The position numbers and the translations under genes are program-made. The notes beneath the pieces are model-generated. The model had not been told where the DNA came from. It searched no databases and saw nothing but the letters and a program-made list of their open reading frames with translations. Shown here piece by piece: positions 54,101-64,000 of a stretch of DNA of 64,000 nucleotides (its first letter is position 1; each line of letters opens with the position of its first letter). This DNA is from Euonymus europaeus (lineage: Eukaryota > Streptophyta > Magnoliopsida > Celastrales > Celastraceae): contig OY756957.1 of the NCBI GenBank assembly GCA_963580455.1, forward strand, positions 3,353,001 to 3,417,000, read 5' to 3'.

Positions 54101-56762
54101 AAGATTTTCCTTTTCGTTATCAATTAAATAGTTATATTTTTTCAAATCTTTCATCTGGGTAATTTTTTTCACTGCAAACAATGTTTTATAACTCCTCTAG
54201 TGCTTTTCTTAATATTTTATTTTTATGTTTTTGATAGAAAATTAACCATCTCCAACTTTCTGGAGAAGTGAGCTAGCTCATCCCTAAACTCATTTCTTTT
54301 GAAGAGAGAAGAACCATATTTTGATGAGATTGTACCTTGGCCAAAAATCTCCTTTGTTATCGTGGGGGGTCTCTTCTAATCATTCAAACTTTGGACTAAT
54401 TCATTTTTTTCTCAATCAGCAAGGAATCAAGAGTGTCTAATACAAGTATGGTGTGTGTTGATGCATGTTGTATTTATTGCATAATATGTTAGGGACTTGT
54501 CGTATACATGCTTAGAATGAATTAACATGTTTCTTTCTTCCTCTTTAGGCAAGGATAAAGAATGGACGGAGGAGGAGCTTGAGCGTACTGCTGAGGCTGT
54601 TGGTTATGGTGCTGTCAAGTAAGTTACCTATGCCATTTTCCTTTTCGTTTGTGACATTTAATTATCATTCTCATAATCATTAAATTTCACATCCTTGTTT
54701 GTGATGTGGTTATGCATCATCTTTACTTCTAATGTGTGAAAAGTAATTAATTATGCAGCTCTGGCTGAAAATAAGGTCCCGAGAATGCTGTATTTGTGAT
54801 TTGGGATTCTTTATAAATTATTCGGCCTTTTTTATGGGTGAAATGGTGACCATTGTCTGCCAAAGAATTTGACAATATGGTGTTAGCAATTGGGATGATA
54901 TTGATTTATTGCATTGCAAGTTCTTATTCCTGCTTATCCGGAAAAAAAAGGTTTGCGGGTCCTGCATTATTGTGTCAAGGTTACCCTGCGTCTTCTCAAT
55001 TTGAGATTCAGTCACCTATTGATTAAAAGTTTTAACTTTTACTGTCACTTGGCAGGTATGCTGATCTGAAGAATAATAGGCTGACAAATTATACATTCAA
55101 TTTTGATCAGATGCTAAATGATAAGGTGCATATACAATGTCTTGCAATTAGGTCAATTCTAACTTCCAAGGTTTCTTCCCCCACCCCCCAGCTTTCAAAA
55201 TTTGATCTTTTTATTCCTGTAGAGTTGATATCATGTTTAAGCACGACCAACTCTTAATTTCTATCCATTGATGCATTTTCTTTAACTGTTATTGTTGATT
55301 TGATTATTGTGGCTATCAGCCCAACTAGCAAGTGTTTCTTACCTTCCAAAATTTGAATGAGTAGGGCAACACTGCTGTCTATCTGCTGTATGCTCATGCA
55401 CGGATCTGTTCAATCATCAGGAAGTCTGGGAAAGATATAGAGGAGTTGAAGAAAGTAAGTTTCATATCCTGCTACCAACTGTGTTCGTCAGTAATTATTC
55501 TCACACTTTCACTGTTGCTATGCCTTTAAATTTATGGTTGTGCATGTGACTAACATACATTGATGCAAATAGAACTGAAACCTAGATTGTAGCCTCCTGG
55601 CTGGTGGATTGTGATGGAGTGGGACAATTTAAATAATTTACACATTCCAGCCTTCTGTGTATTTTCTTATTAAAGTTTCAGGAATTCCCTCAATTTAGTC
55701 ATTTAGGCACTCGGAAAATATCTGTGCGTCAACTTTCATTAAATTACTTATGTTTTCTTCCACTTAAAGTCCTCTCTCCTATAAGCAGCAGGATGAAAGG
55801 AGGCAGGTAGATGATTCTGTAGCTTGATCCAATTGACGGATTTTTTTGCATATTTGTCTTGTGACAGACGGTGGCCATAGATTTAAATCATTCTGATGAG
55901 CGAGCGTTGGGACTTCATTTGCTACAATTTGCTGAGGTTTTACATTGTCCCTTGCCTTTTGACCTTGTACATTTTATTTTATTGGCTTACAGTTGATACA
56001 CACCTTCACTCTTGATGTGTTTTGACAACACTTTTCAGGTTGTTGAGGAGGCCTGCAACAATCTACTGCCAAATGTGTTGTGTGAATACCTCTATAATTT
56101 ATCTGAATACTTCACAAAATTTTATTCCAATTGCCAGGTAGTGTTGGAATGCAATTGCATTTTTTTGCATTATGCTTGAGGCCTAATGGTCAATTTTGAT
56201 TGCATTCTCATGCTTTTGTGGTGATGAAATTTCAAATGTTCTGTTACATCCTCATGACGTTGTTGACCAAGTAAGCAGCTTATTGGTGGTGTTTAGTTGG
56301 ACTATGAGTTATGAATTAGCCATTGCATTTCTTGTCGAGTCACTTTCCCGTGGAAAATTTTGAAAAGAATTATCACTTTTATCATCGATTTCTTGCCCTG
56401 TATCACTAAGTACTCGACCAATTCTCTACACACAAACACACACACACACACACTCATTGCTTGAACATGCAAGCACACAACATGCATTTTCTTTTCTTGC
56501 TGCCGCGCATTAAAATGTCGAGAACAAATGTCTGGAATCTTGAGCGAGAATGTGAAATCAAATGTAATTAAAGATGCTCCAAGTGTTACTGGAATATAAT
56601 CAGTAAGTAGTGGCCTAGACTTCAGCTTCTGATTTTGGGAAATTTGGGCAGGTGGTCGGGTCAGCAGAGGAAACAAGTCGACTCTTGATCTGTGAAGCAA
56701 CGGCAACTGTTATGCGGAAATGCTTTCATCTTCTCGGAATTGTACCAGTTTACAAGATATGA
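48112..56762 (+). CDS. arginyl-tRNA synthetase (class I), two potential starts
   Basis: Charges tRNA-Arg. Eighteen exons: 48112-48207, 48580-48654, 48771-48907, 49084-49159, 49245-49346, 49523-49738, 50276-50356, 51011-51094, 51246-51350, 52212-52390, 53282-53366, 53645-53831, 54549-54618, 55056-55125, 55365-55454, 55868-55936, 56039-56137, 56652-56762. They sum to 643 aa in frame. An ArgRS N-terminal (Arg_S) domain precedes the Rossmann fold, whose HIGH signature is HVGH (198-201, [16 protein letters not shown]). The KMSKS equivalent is GKRFRTRS (from about 443). The DALR anticodon-binding domain ([13 protein letters not shown]) closes the protein. Exons 1-2 encode a Ser/Leu/Arg-rich, acid-poor leader, typical of organellar transit peptides. 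A second in-frame ATG at 48646 (ACCATGG context) gives a 589-aa form without it. Resembles what I recall as At4g26300 and At1g66530. Confidence 0.95.
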
Positions 56763-57830
56763 TTTCTTTATTACAAACCCATTTTAGAGGATTTTTGACT
56801 ACTTTTTCACTGGTGTTGATAAAAGCTTGTATACAGATACTCTTGAAACTTCTTCATATGGATTGTGCCAAAATGCATAACATGGAATCTGGTTTAATTA
56901 TTATGGTGAAGACCGAAATGTAAGAACTATAGCAGAGACATGCAAACTCTTCTGTTATTGTTAGGTATTTCCAAGTTGTTTTGTAATTTCCTACAGTATT
57001 ATTCTATTATTATTATTATTATTTTATTTTTTATTAGAAATATGTACTCAACTCCAACCCGAGCTCGTGGAACATGTGATGCTTAGTATATATGTTGTTT
57101 GAATTGTTTATTTTTTTCGTTCATATATTAATAGTGCGCAATTTATTAAGTTTTAATTGGGTTAGAATGATGTCATTAATAAGTCCAAAAATACATTCAA
57201 AAAATATTGATGTGATAAAATGTAAATGTATCGACTCCGAGCTGACCTCGTATTAATAATTACCGTGATTAATATTGGGGGAATATGGATTTAATCATGT
57301 AGCTTTTCTTTGTTGTGTGATGGGAAAAAAATAGTTCATCAGAGCACCAGGGGGGGTCTTGCATAGAGAAGTGACAAGGTATCTAGGGAAATAGACTCAA
57401 ATGAAATTGTTGCTTTCTCTACAAATACATGAAAAGGAGTTCTTTATTCTTGAAGGGGTCTTGCAATCATAGCCATTCTCAAATCCCTTAATATAATATA
57501 AAAAAAACAATTGAATTTCCTAGCATCAATTCAATTTTTAAGGATATCATCTCCCAAAATATAAAATATAAAAGCTACAAAATATATTTTGAATTGTCTA
57601 TTCTTGAAAATCAAGAGTAGAATTGATAGACAGACATAATTAAAAGTTATAAAAAATGATGATTAGCCAAAATATAACTTGAAATTTGGTTTATTACAAT
57701 GCCACCGTCAGATTTCTAATTGAGACAGCATCATGTATTAATATAATAGTCGCTCAAACAATATGGAAATTAATAGTGAAGCCTCAAGTGTAAGAATGTA
57801 CCAAAACATATACAACTTCTCTAGGTATTG
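56763..57830. other. convergent intergenic region
   Basis: Between the 3' ends of arginyl-tRNA synthetase (+) and the OXS3-like gene (-). AT-rich with ATT repeats near 57008-57035. No gene or element seen. Confidence 0.5.
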
Positions 57831-58493
57831 TTAGGTATTACAACTTCTTTGTACATGAATTGAAGGTCTGCAACCTAACAAGCTTCTCTTACCTAACAAA
57901 GAAGAAGAAGTAAAGGAACCTCTTGAGAACTTCTTTGATATGGTGGCCTTAGGAGCATGATACTTTTTATCATCTAAACCACCTCCATAGCTCTTGGAAG
58001 ACTTCATTTTTATTCTGTAACTATAAGCAGACTCTTTCTTTGCAAGGTCTTCTACACTTAGCACTCTATCCAGAGATGTAAAAGACTCTGATTTCCCTTG
58101 ATAATACTTTGAAAGTCCACCCCTCCTGCATAATTAGCAAAATAATTAATACATATCCAATTCATCATCGATCACAGCTAGCATATATGTACCATTAATA
58201 CACACTTACTTGATGGGGAGTTGGGTCATGAGCTCAGATAATTCATATAGAGGACCATTTGATGAGGATTGGGATGAATTCGATGTTGTTGAAGATGTTG
58301 CATCCTCTGCCAAATCCAGTGATGAAGATGAATCGAATGATTTTGTTGAAGCTTCTTCCATGGAGGATTCAGAGGAGATGGACTCATGATGGTCATCTTT
58401 CATTTTGGTCAACAAATAGCTGTGTAGATCTTCATCAACATTGATTTGCTTCAATGTTAGATCATAAACTAGCTGCTTTGACTTCTCACCCAT
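57831..58493 (-). CDS. OXIDATIVE STRESS 3-like protein
   Basis: Two exons, 58493-58210 and 58125-57831, encode 192 aa. An acidic, Ser-rich N-terminal half (SSESSMEEASTKSFDSSSS) leads to the family core GPLYELSELMTQLPIKRG, SKYYQGKSESFTSL and VLSVEDLAKKE. These blocks define the OXS3/OXS3-like family of small plant nuclear proteins linked to tolerance of oxidative and heavy-metal stress; how they act is not well settled. The C-terminus is basic and Ser-rich (KATISKKFSRGSFTSSSLL). The intron splits the core between PI and KRG. A TTATAT box at about 58590 on the minus strand fits a TATA position. It resembles what I recall as At5g56550. Confidence 0.9.
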
Positions 58494-59307
58494 ATTTGGA
58501 GAATTATCAGCAGAAGAGAGAGAAGAATAGAAGATCTTAGTCTTAAAGTTTTTGGAGACTATGGACTATATGGTTTTCTTGTAGGGAGCATATAAACATA
58601 CTGTGTGTGTGTATATATATATTGATGCATAAACTTGACTATAGTTGATAATATAAGTAGAGAGAATGATGAAGAAGAGTTGGATAGTATTGACTAGTCA
58701 CTATTTTTAGAATTATTTTATATTTATCTTCTTTGTATAGCTTTATCCTAAGATTTGTCATCCATCTCTTTATGGTGCAAATTTAATAGCTTTCCCGTAC
58801 TACAAGAAAAAAAAGATAAGGTCTAAGTTTTGAAGACATCCAAATCTGAGTCACACCTATCTTTTCTCTATATATATGGAGAGAAACTTAGGTCAACATC
58901 GTTGGCTCTCCTTTGCCTCTTAAAGCCATGACAACATGTACATGTTTTCATGTGTCAAGGCATCTACCAATATAATATACATACATACATAAATGCGTGT
59001 GCATATCCTGAAATGTTTGTGCTGCAAGATTCTTTGGCTAGATTTACAACCTCAAATATATGGCAAATTTAGACATATATTTTTGTAGGATTTGGCCAAA
59101 AACATGAAACTTCAAGTGGGTGTATGAAATGAGTTTTACCCAGATGAACTATATATGATCTGTTTAACAAAGCTGTGAACACATTTTATCAGCTATATTT
59201 CAGTGAACCAACCTTAATTCGGGCAAGAAAACCAAATTAAAGGGTCTTGAGCAAATTGTGCACCCACTTTTAAGCAAAAATAATTAAAAAGTATAGAATA
59301 TAAATGA
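58494..59307. other. OXS3-like promoter side
   Basis: AT-rich DNA with a (TG)n/(TA)n stretch near 58602-58621 just upstream of the OXS3-like gene. No gene is seen. Confidence 0.5.
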
Positions 59308-59616
59308 GCACCTAATTTTTGAGGTTCAAAATATTTAAAGAAATATATTTATCTTTTGATCAATTTTATGAATCCAACGATATACTTTTTGTTCAAAATA
59401 AAAAAAAATAATAAAATAAAAATTTAACATGACAAGTGCATAATAATTGTTGACCGTTGGGTATAAAACACAAAACATTCAATACACTTTTTAAATTGTA
59501 TTTAATTTTTATTTCGAACAAAAAATATATGATTAGATTCGTAAAATCAATCAAATAAAAATCTAATTTTTTCAAAATTTTTAAAAATATTTTATAAACT
59601 CTAAAACATTAGGCGC
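59308..59616. mobile_element. MITE-like fold-back element, copy 2
   Basis: Ends GCACCTAATTTTTGAGG (left) and the imperfect reverse complement at the right (ATTAGGCGC). Inside, about 50 bp near 59358-59405 pair with about 50 bp near 59508-59560; both arms hold TTTTTGTTC(A/G)AAATAAAAA. The ends and the core resemble the element at 365-613 (GGGCACCAAAATTTTTTGG; TTTTTTGTTCGAAAC). Noncoding. No clear target duplication was found. Confidence 0.55.
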
Positions 59617-60950
59617 ACACAAGAATTCGTGTGTATGTGGACATGATTGAAGAAAGTGTCTCAAAACTCTCAATGTGATAAGGTAGAGAGAAGAGGCTTT
59701 GGTAAGACAGGGAGTGAAGGATTGAGAGGATAAGGAAGTTGACTTGGTTACCAATCATCATGAGGTGGATATGCGTTTGCATTACTTTTGTGCTTTTACA
59801 TATATGCCCTTTATCTCTTATGCCCACAGGCTGGGCTTTTGATCCCTTTTTATCATAAATGCGTTGCACTGGCCCACATAATGGAGCCCACATCCCCTTC
59901 CACTCTCCCTCAAACAAGCCATGCAGTCATGCACATTGTTTATCTGTTAAAAAGCACATAAAGTTCTGCAATGGGCCCTTGTGCTGTCTAGATACCTTAA
60001 CCACGTATCAGAGCAAGTGCCACTTTGCTGCACTTTAAAATTTTCAATTGGGTCCCACTTCCATTATATATAATTGGATCTCATTTATTTAATCACACCA
60101 GCAAAACACATATCTCAATACAATCATATCAACAAAAACATATCTTCCAATACAATTTTTTCTCTCTATTACCGAACTCTCCAAATATCAAGTATTCACA
60201 TCTTTCAATATAATTTTTTCATTTTCTTTACTTTAAAACACATCTCCCAATATAATTTTTATATATTTTTTTCTTATCACTCTCTCTACATATTTCAAAA
60301 TTTTCAGTATTTATTTTCAAGTGCACCATTGCACTTGCTCTAATGCTCTAAGTAAAAACTAGGGAGAAAAATCCACTTTTCTTTGTTAAGGGTTAAGGCC
60401 TACATCCTCTCCACCATTGAAACCATTTGCGTGACACCAACGATGAATTTCTTCAACACAAAAGCGTATGGACTTGAAAAATCTGAAGTTCGATTTCACT
60501 AGTTATAATATTATTGTGCCACCTGCTTGGTGTTGACCCAAATGATCATTTTATGCATAAATTTATATCCACCTCGAATATGCAAAAAACAAGCTTACAT
60601 GATTTTTTTCTCTTAAAAAAAAATAAACCTAAATGCATGATTATTATTATTACACTCCACATGTGTAAATATATGGTCATTATCAGTCTATGTTTTCATC
60701 GATTTTGTGCTTCGAGTGCTGGACTATTCATTGCATTTGGTTCCATCTTCCTCCCTAAACATGCACATAAATGTTGAGCAGAAAATATCAATAACATTTT
60801 GCACGTAAACTTATCGGGCCAGAAAATTGAAGTTATGTAAGAAATATTCATACCAACCATTTAGGTTAAATACTACAAGAGAAGCCTGCGATATTGACTC
60901 AAGCACGCAGTGATGCATTTCACAGCTCGACATAATATTACAAAAGCACA
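59617..60950. other. intergenic, no gene seen
   Basis: AT-rich with short frames lacking family similarity (e.g. 59609-59917 minus, 60074-60343 plus). A loose repeat of ACA(T/C)ATCT(C/T)(C/A)AATA(C/T)AAT occurs four times between about 60105 and 60260; it is a low-complexity patch. The last part is the MKK6 3' flank. Confidence 0.45.
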
Positions 60951-63741
60951 CTACCTTGGGTAATTTACAGGAGGTTCCAAGCTGCCGACCAGAATCCCAA
61001 GATCAATGTCCTTGTCTTCAAACTTTTTGACGAAAGGATGGCTCTGTAACATAAGAACAAATATTCAAAATTCTGATTCTGTATATTGGCTAATAAATGT
61101 AATAAAACTCGAAGGGTTTTAGAAATGTGGAGTGTTAAGTTACCGACCAAGAGCTCCAAAGATGGTAGTCTGTCTCGAGGTTCCTTTTGTATGCTGCAAA
61201 CGATAGGAAAGTCGAGCAATAAGTTATTTCAATTTATACATGGATTCTGAGATCAACAAATATTGGAAATAAAAACAAAAGAAAAATGATAAACATGTGA
61301 AGAAAAAAGACCTTTCTTGCTTAATTATGGTTATGAGGGAAAATTAAACCTTTCTCGCTAGATGATTTCCCCCTTTTCCTAAAGTGGACAAAGTAAATAG
61401 GGAAAAAAACTAGCTATAAACCTAATAGTTTCAGCATTGGATTATCATCGTGGGCAAACTATTACAAGCTGTGCCACTATAAAGACTCAAATTCCAGTCA
61501 CCAAAGAAATAAAAGTCTTGCCCTAAAACCAATTTTGGACACCTGAGCATCAGAAAGTCACAACATATCAAATACTCAGTGGATGATCTAAAACAATATA
61601 TGGAGCCGGAGGGATTGGATTGTGGGGGATCGTGAGGCCCATTTTGATGGTAAAATTGCGAGCCTTAGAAGGCAAGGGTGAATAATATACCACTATACCT
61701 TATAAGAAATTTTGGTGCAAATGGAGAAGGCCCATATTTGATACTACAGCCCCTAGGGATTTTTTTACAATGCCTGCACAGCTTGGTTAGTGACTCGCAT
61801 AGATTGGTGGGCCCTGCCAACAGAATTGACTAACATTCTAAAGTAGTGTTCTCTTTTGGTTGCAGATAAAACATATTCATCTTAAAACTTGAGCTTATGT
61901 CACCCATTATTCTAGTAATGATTACTTTAGACTATAGGACTTTGATAAATTTGCATGCCATGAACTTAGATAATGTATGAAAAGTCTCATTGAAGTAACA
62001 TAAGTTCTTACCATGCTGATATAAATGAACAAAACTCGGGGGAGAACTGATCTGATGGTGCAGATGGAGGTGGGCTCTCGACAATTGCTTCCAAAAGCTC
62101 ATAAAAGCTTGGCCGGCCTTGCTGATCTTCAGATTGAATGTAGGGGAAACGGCCAATAGCACACTCTAGTATCACCATGCCCAAACTCCAAATATCACTG
62201 CTATAATCATAAGTGCTGCCGCTAATTCTCTCTGGCTGAGGATGTACGAAAATTCATTAGCTTAATTATTCTGAGAAACACTTGGGCACACATGTGTGGA
62301 AATATATTTAAAAAGAAAAAAAATGATTTGAAGCACAAACATGAACGAATATATACAAAATAATAGGAGAATGGAAAGACCAATCATAAAAGGATCAAAA
62401 GATTACATACCGACATGTAATTGTAAGTTCCAACAAATGTATCCCTTTGGCCCATGGAGCTTGCTAGTACTGCACTCACGCCAAAGTCAGTAATCTTCAC
62501 TTCCCCTTTGTGGTTTACCAGTAGATTAGAAGGTTTGATATCCCTATGAATGACATGCCTTTCATTATGCAAGTATACAAGACCCTGTAAAACCTGGAAG
62601 AAAAACAGGAACAATTGGAATAAGGAAAGAATTTGTTAAAATCAAACGCAAGAAATGTATCTTCAAAAAGCCACCAGTGACCAGACCTGCTTGCACACAA
62701 CTGCAAGATAAGGTTCGAGAATTGTTTTGACTTGTTTGATCACATCTGCCAGAGAACCACGATCCATATATTCCAATACAAGAGAAAAGGCTCCATTGTG
62801 ATAGAAAGAATGATAGCAAACTACGACATGTGAAGATTGTGAGGCTTGGTTAATTTTCAGCTCCTGTACAATCTGTTTACGGATATCCTCTTGTATGTTC
62901 ATCTGAATGACCTATAGTACATGATAAGTCTCCTGGTTATGCACAACTTCCAGCAACCAAATTAATAAGATGTGTCCTCACCTTAGGAGCAAACTGAACT
63001 AACAAGAAAAAGGCACTGCCAAATGTATGAGAAGTGATATAATATAACAGAAAGAACACTTAAGCCTCCACTGATCCAAACTCAAAACGTAAGAAGTATG
63101 CTGTTGGTTGTTTTTTTAATAATATATCCTCATAATCATTATCTAAGAATTGAATGCCTAGAAGTATCGGAAATAATCATCTAAAGAAAAGAAGAAGAAA
63201 AAGAAGCTAAAAACAGTTTGAAATAAGCAACCTTCGCATTAATTCTATATAAGCAATTAAGCATAATGCTTCAAACTCGATGCTGAATTTGTGTTCCCCT
63301 TTTCAAAAAGAACTTTTGTATATTCATACAGTGAGGTGCATTTAATTTTCATCTTGCATCTTAGATTCTTGGTTGGTCCCCTGAAGACATTGATTTGGAC
63401 GGTCCCAAAAAAAAAATGGACGTCATATATCCAGCCCAACTATTCCAGCCAAATATAAAGATCTCATATCGCACAAAGACTAATAAAGGTCTGTGAAAAT
63501 TTCAGGAAAGGAGAACATGCAGACAGTTTGAACGTGCAACCAAGGATCAGGAGTGCAAATCCAAAAACTAAAGTGAAAGTATAAGGTTAGGTTATGCAAT
63601 AATTACCTTCAAGGCAAATAATGTTCCAACCCATTTATGGCGGACAAGTTGTACAACACCACCACTTCCCTTTCCGATAACTTTAATAGTCTCCAAGTCT
63701 TCCAGTGAGAATTCAAAATCTGGTTCCTTACAATCAGAAGG
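60951..63741 (-). CDS. MKK6: MAP kinase kinase, MKK6-like (5' end outside window)
   Basis: Dual-specificity kinase that activates MAP kinases. Six exons lie in the window: 63741-63607, 62911-62687, 62593-62411, 62235-62012, 61193-61148, 61043-60951. The N-terminal exon(s) lie beyond 64000. Visible in order: glycine loop [30 protein letters not shown]; catalytic loop HRDIKPSN; activation segment [20 protein letters not shown], with the plant S-x5-T phospho-sites; [16 protein letters not shown]; and a C-terminus ending [19 protein letters not shown]. These blocks match group A MKK6 (tobacco NQK1), which acts in cytokinesis through the NACK-ANP-MKK6-MPK4 cascade, more closely than MKK1/2. That pathway role is from the family, not from this sequence. 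It resembles what I recall as At5g56580. Confidence 0.93.
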
Positions 63742-64000
63742 CTGTCCAACAGATGGAGAGAGAAACAATGAGGATTTAAATTTATATACATCAAAGCCAA
63801 GCTAAACACAGCTAGTATCCATAAAAGTATAGAGTCATCGACAAAGCATTGCAGGAATACGTAAGACAGCTTAGAGTGCTACGCTATAAGACAACATATG
63901 CACATACACCTCTGACAAATTGAAGGTAAAACATTATCAGCTCATAAAGTTAATTCATCATATGTTTGCTACTTGGACACACATGATGTAAACTTTTGTT
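63742..64000 (-). other. MKK6 intron reaching the window edge
   Basis: AT-rich sequence upstream of the exon that starts at 63741. No frame here resembles the expected N-terminal MKK6 residues, so the preceding exon is outside the window. Confidence 0.6.

Noticed and set aside
59609..59917. 102-aa minus-strand ORF
   Set aside because: No family similarity, no splice context, and it overlaps the end of a MITE.
60100..60265. CRISPR-like or satellite array
   Set aside because: Four loose repeats of ACATATCT-AATACAAT with varying spacing in AT-rich plant DNA; no conserved repeat-spacer structure.
62012..62235. Possible one-base frameshift in the MKK6 exon near 62036-62042
   Set aside because: A first reading of the G run suggested a missing base. 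Rechecking against the translated frame gave five Gs and an exon of 224 bp that joins its neighbours in the correct phase.

Overview
The window is nuclear DNA of a flowering plant, most probably a eudicot. Genes are split by GT-AG introns. Intergenic DNA is AT-rich and full of small transposons, and every recognisable product is a plant-type protein. Exon ends were placed by eye from splice sites, reading phase and family similarity. Nearly all exon sets sum to an intact frame, but single positions may be off by a base.

Layout. 1-4.9 kb: no confident gene; a MITE, a truncated SINE and one unexplained exon-like ORF. 4.9-5.9 kb (-): CCHC zinc-knuckle, single-MYB (SHAQKYF) repressor-type transcription factor. 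10.2-14.2 kb (-): receptor-like cytoplasmic kinase with a USP-like N-terminus, stopping just after the kinase domain. 15.3-15.9 kb: a hAT-type MITE and a SINE, each with target-site duplications. 16.4-18.9 kb (+): cytosolic-type serine acetyltransferase. 19.9-22.6 kb (+): ER saposin-like (canopy/MSAP family) protein, followed by two gene fragments (COQ9-like, and a copy of one MSAP exon). 24.6-37.5 kb (-): 16-exon prolidase. Its intron 14 carries a young 5.2-kb Ty1/copia element with near-identical LTRs and one in-frame stop in the polyprotein. 37.9-38.5 kb: a second hAT-type element. 40.2-41.0 kb (+): LURP-one-related protein. 41.8-42.3 kb (-): COPT5-like copper transporter. 43.3-43.8 kb (-): DUF1677 protein. 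44.2-45.1 kb: LTR-like remnant. 46.8-47.8 kb (-): small conserved-looking gene split by a 675-bp tRNA-headed hairpin insertion with a 40-bp duplication. 48.1-56.8 kb (+): 18-exon arginyl-tRNA synthetase with two in-frame starts that fit organellar and cytosolic isoforms. 57.8-58.5 kb (-): OXS3-like stress protein. 59.3-59.6 kb: second copy of the first MITE family. 60.95 kb to the right edge (-): MKK6-type MAP kinase kinase lacking its 5' exon(s).

The genes are independent housekeeping and regulatory loci (Cys synthesis, proline-dipeptide recycling, Arg-tRNA charging, copper export, MAPK signalling), not one pathway. Several resemble genes I recall as neighbours on Arabidopsis chromosome 5 (At5g56550-At5g56840), suggesting conserved microsynteny. 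The most unusual structure is the hairpin insertion at 47.1-47.8 kb. No coherent undescribed multi-gene system is apparent.
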